A stretch of DNA of 64,000 nt from Vibrio pomeroyi (GTDB lineage: Bacteria; Pseudomonadota; Gammaproteobacteria; Enterobacterales; Vibrionaceae), in contig CP090854.1 in NCBI GenBank assembly GCA_041879425.1, forward strand, positions 1,984,001 to 2,048,000, in the 5' to 3' direction. Made by a program: the position numbers and the translations under genes. A model generated the notes under the pieces. It made no database searches. It worked only from the letters and a program-made list of their open reading frames with translations, and was not told the DNA's origin. Below, piece by piece: positions 54,752-63,501 of the stretch (its first letter is position 1; each line of letters starts with the position of its first letter).

Positions 54752-55947
54752 GCTTTACTCAACTGCTGAAACAAGAACTGTTAGCGGTACTTCGCAACCC
54801 GGTTGTATTGCTCACCGTATTTGGTGGCGTGGTCTTTTACTCATTCTTGTATCCACTACCTTACGCCAATCAAGTGCCTCAGCAATTGAAAGCGTCCGTG
54901 GTGAACCTGGATAAGACCCAAAGCAGCTACCAGTTAGAAAGAATGGTCGATGCAACCTCTCAAATCGATTTGGTTCGTCGAGATTCAACCATCGAAGATG
55001 CGAAACAAGCTGTGCTGAACCAAGAGATAGGCGGGTTCATCGTCATCCCACAAGATTTCTATAAAGATCTGCTTCTTGGAAAGAGCCCTACACTCTCTTA
55101 TGCAGGCGATGCGTCTTACTTCTTGGTGTACGGAACCATTGTTGAAGGGTTAGCCAAAGCCGGAGGCACGTTAGCCGCACAAGTTAAGGTCAGTCACTTG
55201 CTAGTCGAAGGTGTGCCGTTAGAGTCCGCAACCAAAGGCTACAGCGCGTTTAGCTTGAACCTAAAACCAACCTTCAATAGTCGCATGGGATACATCGATT
55301 ATGTTGTTCCTGCTGTATTTGTGTTGATTCTGCAACAAACCTTAGCCATGGCTTCTGGTTTAGTTGGCGCAACCCAAAACGCTCAATCAACATTTGGATA
55401 TTGGAGTAGAACACCACCAGCCAAGTTGATCCTTGCTCGTTGTTGTACCTTAGTCGGCATTTATTATTTGCTGTCCATGTACTACTTCGGCGCCAGCTTC
55501 TCGATGTATGGGATTAACTTGATTGCCTCTATGACTCAAATTCTAACTCTGCTGTTGCCATTCTTATTGGCCAGTTGTTTAATCGGAATTTTTATCGGTG
55601 AGCTAGTACCAAGAAGAGAGCTAGTCACGGTTGTGGTATTAATCAGCTCAATGCCGCTTATCTTCTCGTCTGGATTTATCTGGCCTGTTGAAATGATGCC
55701 GCAGTGGTTAGTACTGCTATCAGAGCTATTCCCAAGTACCCCTGCAATTCAAGGTTTCTTAGCGCTGAATCAGATGGGCGCTTCCTGGCAAGAAGTTGCA
55801 CCTCAATGGACACTGTTATGGGGACAGGTTGCTCTATGGGGTTCGTTGCTGGCACTTAAGCTCTACCACAAATCGAGTAAAAGCGTCGTTATCAGCAGTA
55901 CGAGTACCAACCATAGCAACGGCAACAGCAACAGCAACAGTCATTAA
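54748..55947 (+). CDS. ABC-2-type permease (second of pair)
   Basis: The 399-residue protein is similar in layout and length to its upstream neighbour (N-terminal helix, periplasmic domain with VVNLDKTQSSYQLERMVDAT and GGFIVIPQDFYKDLLLGKSP, C-terminal helices including PLIFSSGFIWPVEMMPQWL). It presumably heterodimerises with the first. AAGGAG precedes the ATG. The C-terminus ends in a Ser/Asn-rich tail encoded by AACAGC-type repeats (55917-55940) prone to slippage. Confidence 0.9.
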   Translation: MSFTQLLKQELLAVLRNPVVLLTVFGGVVFYSFLYPLPYANQVPQQLKASVVNLDKTQSSYQLERMVDATSQIDLVRRDSTIEDAKQAVLNQEIGGFIVIPQDFYKDLLLGKSPTLSYAGDASYFLVYGTIVEGLAKAGGTLAAQVKVSHLLVEGVPLESATKGYSAFSLNLKPTFNSRMGYIDYVVPAVFVLILQQTLAMASGLVGATQNAQSTFGYWSRTPPAKLILARCCTLVGIYYLLSMYYFGASFSMYGINLIASMTQILTLLLPFLLASCLIGIFIGELVPRRELVTVVVLISSMPLIFSSGFIWPVEMMPQWLVLLSELFPSTPAIQGFLALNQMGASWQEVAPQWTLLWGQVALWGSLLALKLYHKSSKSVVISSTSTNHSNGNSNSNSH

Positions 55948-55972
55948 GCTGTTTGACTCATCGACAACCATT

Positions 55973-55998
55973 AAAAAGCTCTGATAAAGGGCTTTTTT
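55973..55998 (+). terminator. Terminator of the efflux operon
   Basis: A 10-bp stem with one wobble pair (55973-55982 with 55988-55997) and a T run, 25 bp after the permease stop. Confidence 0.85.
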
Positions 55999-56528
55999 AA
56001 CGCCTCCAAACTTGGTGACCATTTACCATCGAATGGTTAGAAGGCGCCAAAGACATATCAAGTATTCAAATCCCCTTCACCCACAGCTATCAGGTTTAGA
56101 GCGCTTTGATCGTAAATCACGCCTCAAGATCCATGGATTCGTTTTAAACAAGAATAAACCGCCTACCTAACAGAATTCACCTGCCGCTATTGCCACCACT
56201 GCATATGCCTTTTCAAACTCGAAAACCATCTACTTATTCCAAAATGATGACAAAACCCGAATAATTGTAAATTTATTGTAAAAATTTCTTTGATGACATT
56301 ATTTTTATGTATAGGGTTATCAATAAGACTTGATAGGCCGAATATCATAGTCTGATTGTTGGACGTACCGAAAGGATCTCCATATAAAACGTGATTAGTA
56401 GTTATATTTATTTCGTATTTTGACTTAGCAACAGAGCTTTTGTCGCTACCAAAGAAATATATAAGCTATTGAAATACAAAACAAACACAACAGCAACAAA
56501 CATAATTTAATAAAAAGCAGGGAAAACC
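55999..56528. promoter_or_regulatory. Long leader region before the first AGCS symporter
   Basis: This 530-bp non-coding stretch has no ORF and no riboswitch I recognise, unlike the leader of the second symporter. It should contain the promoter. Confidence 0.4.
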
Positions 56529-58070
56529 ATGAAAAACATAAGAGAATTATTTTTTGGGTTTATATTATTGTTTAGTTCCAGTGCATTTGCAGAAGAAGGG
56601 TCATTTAATCAAGCCATTAGCAACTTAAGCCAAAGTGTTGATGGATTTTTCAACGAGTACACAGGATGGTTCGTTGGATTAATATTTAAAAGCGTGCCAG
56701 TAGGTGAAGCCAACTTCCCGATAATTGTTGGGTGGCTATTACTTGCTGCACTCATCTTTACTGTTTATTTTGGCTTCGTTCAATTTAAACGTGTCGGCAT
56801 GGCTATCGACATCATTAAAGGTAAGTACACCGACCCTAAATCGAAAGAAGATGGCGAGGTTTCTCACTTTCAAGCTCTAACAACCGCTCTTTCAGGAACG
56901 GTAGGCCTTGGTAACATTGCTGGTGTGGGTGCTGCACTTGCGATTGGTGGCCCTGGGGCAACATTCTGGATGATCTTATGTGGCATCCTCGGGATGGCTT
57001 CTAAGTTCTGTGAGTGTACCTTAGGTGTGAAATACCGAACTATCTTACCGTCAGGCGTTGTTTCAGGTGGTCCTATGTACTACCTAAGCCAAGGTCTTGG
57101 TGAAAGAGGTTTAGGTGGACTCGGTAAGGTGCTGGCTATCGGTTTCGCACTGATGTGTATCTTGGGCTCTTTGGGTGGCGGTAACATGTTCCAAGCCAAC
57201 CAAGCTCATGCAATGTTAACTTACGCTTTTGATATTCCTAGCGAATACGGTGTTATCACTGGCCTTGTGCTCGCTGCTTTAGTTTTCTCTGTAATTGTTG
57301 GTGGTATGCCTTCTATTGCATCGGTAACCGAAAAAGTCGTTCCTTGGATGGCTGCGCTATATATCGGTATGGCAGTGATTGTTATCGGTTCTAATCTTGA
57401 TCAAGTTGGTCCTGCGTTCAGCGCAATCTTTACAGGTGCATTTACTGGCGAAGGTGTCGTTGGTGGATTCATTGGTGCGTTAATTCAAGGCTTGAAACGT
57501 GCAACGTTCTCCAATGAAGCAGGTGTTGGTTCAGCCGCTATTGCTCACTCAGCGGTTAAAACAAAAGAGCCAATCACTGAAGGTCTAGTATCACTATTAG
57601 AACCGTTCGTTGATACGGTAATCATTTGTACAATGACAGCATTGGTTATCACTATCGCAGGCCTAAACACAGGTCCATTCGATGGTACAGGCCTAACGGG
57701 TGTAACCCTAACTGCGGCATCATTCACTGAAACTGCAGGCTTCTTCAAGTACACACTAGCCCTAGCCGTTATCATGTTTGCGTTCTCTACCATGATTTCT
57801 TGGTCGTACTACGGTCTTAAAGCATGGACTTACCTATTCGGTGAAGGCAAGACAACAGAGCTTATTTTCAAAGTGATGTTCTGTGTGTTCGTTGTGATTG
57901 GTGCGACCATTCAATTTGGTGCGGTAATCGACTTCTCTGATGCAGCTATCTTTGCAATGTCTATCTTTAACATCTTAGGTCTATACTTCTTGATGCCTGT
58001 TGTTAAGAAAGAACTGCAATCATTTGTTGCTCGCGTGAAATCTGGCGAAATCAAAACTTACGAGAAATAA
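56529..58070 (+). CDS. AGCS-family sodium:amino acid symporter (long form, with signal-like N-terminus)
   Basis: The 513-residue protein is an alanine/glycine:sodium symporter with about eleven helices and the family blocks HFQALTTALSGTVGLGNIAGVGAALAIGGPGATFWM, GGPMYYLSQGLGERG and GLKRATFSNEAGVGSAAIAHSAVKTKEP. The N-terminus (about 1-21, ending SSAFAEE) looks like a cleavable signal. It resembles the DagA/AlsT group. AGGGAAAACC precedes the ATG. It is a paralogue of the symporter at 60296 but lacks its glycine riboswitch. Confidence 0.94.
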   Translation: MKNIRELFFGFILLFSSSAFAEEGSFNQAISNLSQSVDGFFNEYTGWFVGLIFKSVPVGEANFPIIVGWLLLAALIFTVYFGFVQFKRVGMAIDIIKGKYTDPKSKEDGEVSHFQALTTALSGTVGLGNIAGVGAALAIGGPGATFWMILCGILGMASKFCECTLGVKYRTILPSGVVSGGPMYYLSQGLGERGLGGLGKVLAIGFALMCILGSLGGGNMFQANQAHAMLTYAFDIPSEYGVITGLVLAALVFSVIVGGMPSIASVTEKVVPWMAALYIGMAVIVIGSNLDQVGPAFSAIFTGAFTGEGVVGGFIGALIQGLKRATFSNEAGVGSAAIAHSAVKTKEPITEGLVSLLEPFVDTVIICTMTALVITIAGLNTGPFDGTGLTGVTLTAASFTETAGFFKYTLALAVIMFAFSTMISWSYYGLKAWTYLFGEGKTTELIFKVMFCVFVVIGATIQFGAVIDFSDAAIFAMSIFNILGLYFLMPVVKKELQSFVARVKSGEIKTYEK

Positions 58071-58164
58071 CTTCTCTTCAGTGCTTATCGTCAAATAACA
58101 CTGTTCTAAAAATTTTTGTAATACCCTTTGCTTGAGAAAGCGAGAACAGTACTGCAATTAATCT

Positions 58165-58203
58165 AAAATCCCTACTGGCTATGGTTTAGCTCGTAGGGAT
58201 TTT
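58165..58203. terminator. Bidirectional terminator between the symporter and the Cys-rich gene
   Basis: A perfect 11-bp stem (58165-58175 with 58193-58203) with a 17-base loop and T runs on both strands. The stop codon of the minus-strand Cys-rich gene (58186-58188) lies in the loop. Confidence 0.78.
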
Positions 58204-58362
58204 TGTATCTGGATTCGCTTGTTCAAGCCGTTCAGGATCTTGGCTTAGTTTTTTACGATCCACCAGCTCTTCTACTTCAATCATATCTCTTTGCGCTAGT
58301 GGCGAATTACAATCATCGAAGCAATAGGCTACGGTGCAGTTCTCACACTGATATTCATTCAT
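58186..58362 (-). CDS. Small Cys-rich protein
   Basis: A 58-residue protein is encoded, starting at ATG 58362 with AGGG eight bases upstream and ending inside the loop of a bidirectional terminator. The N-terminus MNEYQCENCTVAYCFDDC has four Cys (6, 9, 14, 18), spaced like a small zinc-binding site or a redox motif; the rest is acidic and charged (QRDMIEVEELVDRKKLSQDPERL). I know no function. The reading frame, ribosome site and terminator agree that it is real. The longer plus-strand frame over the same bases (58203-58388) is a shadow. Confidence 0.75.
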   Translation of the reverse strand: MNEYQCENCTVAYCFDDCNSPLAQRDMIEVEELVDRKKLSQDPERLEQANPDTKIPTS

Positions 58363-58702
58363 GGTTTAATCCCTGTCCATTGAGATGATCTAATCAAAGA
58401 ATGACAACAGACTGCGTGTTCATCCTAGAACAACGCTATTATGCTGTTTCTCAACCCTATAAATATGCGTGCACTGTCACCAAATATTCAATTAAGCACA
58501 TATTAAAACTATTTTACGGCTCTAATCACGAATAGCTTGGTAATGGTGTGAAACGGTTCTTAACTGTATGACTCTCCTAGCGAGTCATACATTGCGCAGC
58601 TCACCTACAAAAATAACCTGGAACGAAAAACGCCCACACCATTTACATGATGTGGGCGTTTGAATAGTTACAGCTAAAGACGGATGAATTAAAGGTTTGA
58701 GC
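58363..58702. other. Intergenic region with two hairpins
   Basis: This 340-bp stretch has no ORF. It includes a 9-bp stem at 58566-58590 with a seven-base loop and no T tract, of unknown role, and the terminator listed separately. The promoter of the Cys-rich gene should lie here. Confidence 0.4.
58623..58661 (-). terminator. Terminator of the coiled-coil gene
   Basis: An 11-bp stem (58628-58638 with 58651-58661), with a T run when read on the minus strand, sits about 40 bp after the stop at 58703. Confidence 0.82.
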
Positions 58703-59437
58703 TTATAAGCCCATCTCTTCGGTTAGCGTTTTGATTTGCTTGAGATCCATGGTGTGGACTTCAATCATTTGTCTGATGTCACTTAGACGAGAGTTCGCGT
58801 TGTCTTGCTTCTCACACGCGTCAGATTTTGCATCCCATGAAGTGCCATCTAAGAAAACATCACACGCTTTCTTAAGTGAACCAAGGTTCTGTTCGAGTTC
58901 GTCTCTTTCTTTCTCAAGCTTTTCAAGTTCTTGAGATATTTGTAATTCTTTACGGAACAGTTCACGAGAGCGTTCAAACAAGGTCGACTGCATATCCGCC
59001 TGACGGTTTAGCTTTTGATTATCTTGCTCTGTTTTGTCTAGCGTTTGCTTTTGTTCGTTTAACTGCTGCTCTAACGAGTAATTCGCTTTCTCTAAAACCG
59101 CAGATTGTTTCGCTAACTCTTGGAGCTCTTTTTGATGCTCTTCAGCCTGTTTCGCTAACGCAACTTCTACTTTGGCGTCGATCTCGGTATCGACTTTTGC
59201 CACCTTTGCTTCAACCGACGTCATCAATTCTGTTTTGCTGTCGCGCACTTCTTGATAACGGGTTTCGAGTACCTGATAAGTGGACTCCCACTTCGAAGCC
59301 GTCACTGTAGAACCGATTAAGCCACCCAGAGCTAACCCTATAACCGCCGCAATGCCGATATAGAGCTGACTGCGCTTATCGCGTTCTTCAATAACAACCA
59401 CTTCATCTTGTTCGCTTTGTCCAGATTGCTGGTTCAC
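58703..59437 (-). CDS. Membrane-anchored coiled-coil protein of unknown function
   Basis: The 244-residue protein has a short acidic N-terminus, one membrane helix (about 26-47, LYIGIAAVIGLALGGLIGSTV), and a long coiled coil to about residue 185 (heptad Leu/Lys/Glu, for example NYSLEQQLNEQKQTLDKTEQD), with two Cys near residues 190 and 208 and a helical end. It starts at GTG 59437, with GGGAG nine bases upstream. A role in envelope organisation is possible, but no function can be assigned. Confidence 0.75.
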   Translation of the reverse strand: MNQQSGQSEQDEVVVIEERDKRSQLYIGIAAVIGLALGGLIGSTVTASKWESTYQVLETRYQEVRDSKTELMTSVEAKVAKVDTEIDAKVEVALAKQAEEHQKELQELAKQSAVLEKANYSLEQQLNEQKQTLDKTEQDNQKLNRQADMQSTLFERSRELFRKELQISQELEKLEKERDELEQNLGSLKKACDVFLDGTSWDAKSDACEKQDNANSRLSDIRQMIEVHTMDLKQIKTLTEEMGL

Positions 59438-59585
59438 TAGCGGGTACTCCCAAAAATATGTTTAACGTTACGCGGTCACTGGCACTAATGCCAATACTGA
59501 TTGTGTAGGTTCAGTTAAACCTGTCGCTCAAGTCACAAGCACTTGAGCTTTACTAACACGCTCATCCCATCTGCTCACAGACGGC

Positions 59586-59744
59586 TTAACGAGTTAACTC
59601 CGAAATCATCAAGCTGGCAGTATACAAAAGGAAGCTGCTGACGATAACTATCACTACCCATTTTTGCAGTTTTTCGTTGGTCCGGTAACGAAACAATACA
59701 AATGCCAAAGCCAATAAAAAAACAATCGCTATTAGTCGAGTCAT
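59586..59744 (-). CDS. Small membrane protein with two helices
   Basis: The 52-residue protein (MTRLIAIVFLLALAF...) has two hydrophobic helices (about 3-17 and 29-47). The start is ATG 59744, set by an excellent AAGGAGGAGTT site; the longer frame from 59816 is not used. Function unknown; the small size and strong ribosome site are typical of conserved membrane mini-proteins. Confidence 0.72.
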   Translation of the reverse strand: MTRLIAIVFLLALAFVLFRYRTNEKLQKWVVIVIVSSFLLYTASLMISELTR

Positions 59745-59893
59745 AACTCCTCCTTGTTTCCCTATTTTATACCATTTAAATAAGCAAGTTACGTCAGAGT
59801 CGCGTTGTTTGATCATTTAGTTGAACAACATTTGTGCAAACAGATATTTTGTAGCTGACATCACATTTTATATGATTTAGGATACGCCTACAG

Positions 59894-59915
59894 ATTACCT
59901 AATTATTTAGGTAAT
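59894..59915. promoter_or_regulatory. Palindromic site upstream of the glycine riboswitch
   Basis: A perfect 9-bp inverted repeat (59894-59902 with 59907-59915) in an AT-rich area just before the riboswitch. It may be an operator or promoter-overlapping site; no regulator is identified. Confidence 0.35.
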
Positions 59916-59931
59916 TGTTCCGATGAAGACT

Positions 59932-60165
59932 GCAGGAGAGTGGTTTTTAACTAAATATTAACATTTAGTTAGATTGACCCGCCGAAGAAGTAAATCTTTC
60001 AGGTGCTTTATGCTGGAGAAATCCAGAAAAGTGAGGACTGTCGTTGGAGGAACCTCTGGAGAGAACCGTTAGATCGGTCGCCGAAGGAGCAAGCTTAGTG
60101 CCCGTTACTTATCTATAAGTGATTCGCTAAGTGAAACTCTCAGGCAAAAGGACAGAGGAGTGGAA
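59932..60165 (+). ncRNA. Tandem glycine riboswitch
   Basis: The leader carries two consecutive glycine aptamers. The first includes CCGCCGAAGAAG and CAGGTGC with GGACTG near 60035; the second has GGAGAGAACCG, GCCGAAGGAGCAAG, and ACTCTCAGGCAAAAGGACAGAGGAG split as CTCTCAGGCAAAAG and GGACAGAGGAG. Glycine binding controls the symporter gene at 60296. The double-aptamer form is typical. I did not fold it. Confidence 0.93.
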
Positions 60166-60295
60166 AGCAACAAGCCTTAATTAACAAAAGAATTCTATCT
60201 AGAAATCCGTATGTATTAAGTAGTGCTACCGATCCCTGTGATCTGCACTGCCTTCCCTCTTCTCCTTAAATTTTTTAATTTATTAAGGGGAATCT

Positions 60296-61666
60296 ATGAA
60301 CCACCTACAAGCTACACTACAAACCATCAACCAATTCGTTTGGGGACCACCACTGCTTATTCTGCTAGTGGGTACAGGTATCTACTTTACTTTTCGCTTA
60401 GGCTTACTCCAGTTTAGACACCTCCCAACCGCGCTAAAAATGGTATTCAGCAAAGACAAATCCGGTACGGGTGACGTATCCAGTTTTGCCGCCTTGTGTA
60501 CCGCGCTTTCAGCGACCATTGGTACAGGTAACATCGTGGGTGTAGCGACCGCAATCAAGATTGGTGGCCCTGGTGCCCTATTCTGGATGTGGCTTGCCGC
60601 TGTATTTGGCATGGCGACCAAATACGCAGAATGCCTACTTGCTGTTAAATACCGTAGAACCGATAGCAACGGCGAAATGGTTGGCGGCCCTATGTACTAC
60701 CTTCAATACGGTGTTGGCTCAAGAATTTTGGCGGTAATGTTCGCTGTGTTCGCTTTGGGTGTTGCCTGTTTCGGTATTGGTACCTTCCCACAAGTTAACG
60801 CGATCTTAGACGCTACTGAAATCTCATTTGGCGCTTCACGTGAGATGTCTGCTGTTGTTCTAACGATATTGGTTGCAGTAGTGACACTTGGTGGTATTCA
60901 ATCTATCGCTAAGGTTGCAGGAAAAGTGGTTCCGACCATGGCGGTTATGTACATCGTTGCGTGTTTGAGCGTTCTGGTTTCAAATGCAGACCAACTACTG
61001 AATGCCATTACCCTTGTTGTTACCTCTGCGTTTACTAATACAGCGGCAACAGGCGGTTTCTTTGGTGCGAGCATCATGCTTGCTATCCAATCGGGTATTG
61101 CTCGTGGTGTATTCTCTAATGAATCTGGTTTAGGTAGTGCACCTATGGCTGCGGCGGCTGCAAAAACAGATTCATGTGTGAAGCAAGGCCTTGTCTCTAT
61201 GACAGGTACTTTCTTCGACACCATCATCATTTGTACGATGACTGGTTTGGCGCTTATCTTAACAGGCGCGTGGCAGACTGACCTTTCAGGTGCTGCGATG
61301 ACCACTCATGCATTTGCTGTTGGTCTGAATGCAGACACGCTTGGCCCTATGCTGGTTTCTGTTGGCCTAATCTTCTTTGCATTTACTACGATTTTAGGTT
61401 GGAACTACTACGGCGAGCGCTGTGTTGTTTTCTTGCTAGGTACTAAAGCTGTCCTACCTTACAAGATCATCTTCATTGCATTGGTGGCTTCTGGTGCATT
61501 CTTGAAGCTCGACATGATCTGGATAATGGCAGATATCGTGAACGGCCTAATGGCAATTCCAAACCTAATCGGCCTTATCTTGCTACGCCACGTGGTTATC
61601 GAAGAAACAAAACTATTCTTCAAACCTTTAACGTCTTCAAACAATTGTGAAGCTGTTAAAGCATAA
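60296..61666 (+). CDS. AGCS-family sodium:amino acid symporter under glycine riboswitch control
   Basis: The 456-residue protein has about eleven helices and AGCS motifs (FAALCTALSATIGTGNIVGVATAIKIGGPGALFWMWLAAVFG, VGGPMYYLQYGVGSR, RGVFSNESGLGSAPMAAAAAKTDS). The glycine riboswitch upstream makes glycine the likely cargo, with alanine possible. AAGGGGAATCT precedes the ATG. Terminated at 61684-61709. Confidence 0.95.
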   Translation: MNHLQATLQTINQFVWGPPLLILLVGTGIYFTFRLGLLQFRHLPTALKMVFSKDKSGTGDVSSFAALCTALSATIGTGNIVGVATAIKIGGPGALFWMWLAAVFGMATKYAECLLAVKYRRTDSNGEMVGGPMYYLQYGVGSRILAVMFAVFALGVACFGIGTFPQVNAILDATEISFGASREMSAVVLTILVAVVTLGGIQSIAKVAGKVVPTMAVMYIVACLSVLVSNADQLLNAITLVVTSAFTNTAATGGFFGASIMLAIQSGIARGVFSNESGLGSAPMAAAAAKTDSCVKQGLVSMTGTFFDTIIICTMTGLALILTGAWQTDLSGAAMTTHAFAVGLNADTLGPMLVSVGLIFFAFTTILGWNYYGERCVVFLLGTKAVLPYKIIFIALVASGAFLKLDMIWIMADIVNGLMAIPNLIGLILLRHVVIEETKLFFKPLTSSNNCEAVKA

Positions 61667-61683
61667 TCAAAATTGATTGAACC

Positions 61684-61711
61684 AAAGCCCGCTTTCAAAT
61701 GCGGGCTTTTT
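61684..61711 (+). terminator. Terminator of the glycine symporter gene
   Basis: A 9-bp stem (61684-61692 with 61701-61709), eight-base loop, then T residues. Confidence 0.86.
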
Positions 61712-61769
61712 TATATCCATTCGATACTTAAACTACTAAATTATTACTATCGTATACCCACAAAAAAAA

Positions 61770-62376
61770 TATCCGCCTTCTTAGAAGGCGGTTTTGCTTT
61801 ATAACCCCCTAGAAGGGGGCGTCCGCGCTATCAGTTCTTCAATAACTGCAGTTGTTGTTCATACTCTATGTCCTGCTTGTCTTGGTGCCGTACATATCGT
61901 CGAATGACTTCTTCATTCACACCGACCGTATCTACAAAATACCCTCTGGCCCAAAAGTGATTTCCCCATAGTTTCTTACGTATATGTGGGAATCTATTGA
62001 AAAGTCGAATTGCTGTTCGGCCTTTTAAAACTCCTAACAAACTCGATACTGATAACTTGGGAGGAACAATGACAACAAGATGAACATGATCTGGTTGAAC
62101 ATTTAATTCTAAAACTTCGCAGTCTTTCATATTACACAAAATATAGATTGAACGATAAAGCTCCTTTCCTACTTTATCTTTCAAAATCTTATATCTGTAC
62201 TTTGGAGTCCAAACTATATGGTATTTGCAACGCCAATAGACATGTGATGAACTTCTGTAATCGCCCATGTGGTTGTTTCCTCTTACTTGTGGTGAATAAG
62301 AGGTTACTTCTAACATGGGCACTTCTTCAGGCTATAGCCTCAAGGAGCAATCACCACCGCCCTAGGCGGTGGTTTT
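61770..62376. mobile_element. IS200/IS605-type element (single tnpA)
   Basis: A compact element around one tnpA gene, bounded by subterminal hairpins: 61773-61791 (CCGCCTTCT / AGAAGGCGG) on the tnpA 3' side and 62353-62373 (ACCACCGCC / GGCGGTGGT) on the 5' side, each followed by TTTTG. No terminal inverted repeat or target duplication, as expected for IS200-type elements. Exact ends are not resolved. Confidence 0.82.
61831..62268 (-). CDS. tnpA: IS200-type transposase TnpA
   Basis: The 145-residue protein is a Y1 HUH transposase: HUH motif DHVHLVV near residues 55-60, and the catalytic-helix block YVRHQ with Tyr and Gln four apart, as in IS200/IS605 TnpA. It begins MGDYRSSSHVYWRCKYHIVWTPKYR, typical of the family. 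ATG 62268 is chosen; a longer frame from 62322 would cross part of the left end. The gene looks intact, so the element may be active. Confidence 0.93.
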   Translation of the reverse strand: MGDYRSSSHVYWRCKYHIVWTPKYRYKILKDKVGKELYRSIYILCNMKDCEVLELNVQPDHVHLVVIVPPKLSVSSLLGVLKGRTAIRLFNRFPHIRKKLWGNHFWARGYFVDTVGVNEEVIRRYVRHQDKQDIEYEQQLQLLKN

Positions 62377-62679
62377 GAGGAGCCAATAAAATAAGATTTT
62401 AATTAGACCACTGTTCTAATTAATTTATAGGTAAAGATTGTTCCAAAACTCTCTAATTAAAAGCTCGCTAATAAAATCAACACTTAATTAGATGTTACTT
62501 ATATTTAACAGATTGTGACTAAATGGCAGAGTTTCTTTCATAAACAAATAAAGAACGCTTTTGTTTTGACCACTCAAAAACACACCAGAATAAAACATGT
62601 GACTTTAATTCATATAATAGTCAGTTTATAGTCATCTAAATTGTTGAGAGAATTATAATAAAAATAAAACGTTGGCTAT
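62377..62679. promoter_or_regulatory. AT-rich region before the ToxR-like gene
   Basis: This 303-bp AT-rich stretch has no ORF. It should hold the promoter of the regulator pair; I see no distinctive repeat. Confidence 0.4.
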
Positions 62680-63501
62680 ATGATCAGATTCGACCCGATT
62701 AAAAACCGTATTTATAACGATGAACGTTCTATTAAAATAGGATATCGTGAGACTCGCGTTTTAGAGTTATTACTTAAAAACTCGCCCGAGATTGTGAACA
62801 AGCAAGATATTATTAGTTTCGCATGGGGAAGCGAGTTCATTGGGGATACATCATTGGCGAAGTGTATCAGCTTACTTCGCCAAGGGTTCGTTAAGCTTGG
62901 CATCAGAGAAACACCCATCGTCACGGTGCCAAAGGTCGGTTACCGCCTTATTGATGAATGCGTCTTTATTGACTCGCAACCACAAAGCGAAACCACTGTT
63001 CCTCTCACTCCTGTGAGTGAGCAAGTCCCGCTCGGTCAAAGTAATATTGCTTCCTCTATTGCGAGCAAAGATACACCTGAATCCAAATCGGCTTCACTTA
63101 CCTATTCTCCACTTAGCTATTCTCAAGTCAGCTTATACAAAAACAGGCTGTGTTACTTCATAACGGGCTGTTTGCTGTTGTCCTCGGCACTGTTGGCATT
63201 TGCTAAGGTTCACGATAAAAGCCTCGGTGATATCACCCCCTTTAACCGACTTAATGAACAATGGGTTGGGCAGGTACAAGTTTTTCAGGAAACAGAGATG
63301 TCTTTGAGCCCAGAACTCGAGGCCATTCTCTACAAATACCAATGTGATTGCGTGGCCTACATCAGCAACGAACCCGGCTATTCAGAACTCTCCATGCTCA
63401 ACAAGACAACACGTCAGTCCATCAATATCTTTTACACAGCCACGCAATTAGATCGAGCCAGTCAAGAGATAGAATTATTCCTAAAGAGAGGCCAATTATG
63501 A
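62680..63501 (+). CDS. ToxR-like membrane transcription regulator
   Basis: The 273-residue protein has an N-terminal OmpR/ToxR-type winged helix (about 1-95; YRETRVLELLLKNSPEIVNKQDII, DTSLAKCISLLRQGFVKLG, VPKVGYRLI), a Ser/Pro-rich linker, one membrane helix (about 157-176), and a periplasmic domain of about 95 residues with two Cys (CDCVAYISN). This matches ToxR/TcpP/CadC one-component regulators. It overlaps the next gene by four bases (ATGA), as do toxR-toxS-like pairs. It is too divergent to call toxR itself. Confidence 0.88.
   Translation: MIRFDPIKNRIYNDERSIKIGYRETRVLELLLKNSPEIVNKQDIISFAWGSEFIGDTSLAKCISLLRQGFVKLGIRETPIVTVPKVGYRLIDECVFIDSQPQSETTVPLTPVSEQVPLGQSNIASSIASKDTPESKSASLTYSPLSYSQVSLYKNRLCYFITGCLLLSSALLAFAKVHDKSLGDITPFNRLNEQWVGQVQVFQETEMSLSPELEAILYKYQCDCVAYISNEPGYSELSMLNKTTRQSINIFYTATQLDRASQEIELFLKRGQL

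Noticed and set aside
58203..58388. Plus-strand 61-residue frame
   Set aside because: No ribosome site and starts inside the terminator stem; it is the shadow of the minus-strand Cys-rich gene.
58876..59310. Plus-strand 144-residue frame over the coiled-coil gene
   Set aside because: Antisense to a heptad-repeat protein and lacks a ribosome site or motifs.
60223..60417. 64-residue plus-strand frame across the riboswitch leader and symporter start
   Set aside because: Out of frame with the symporter and no coding features; a shadow.
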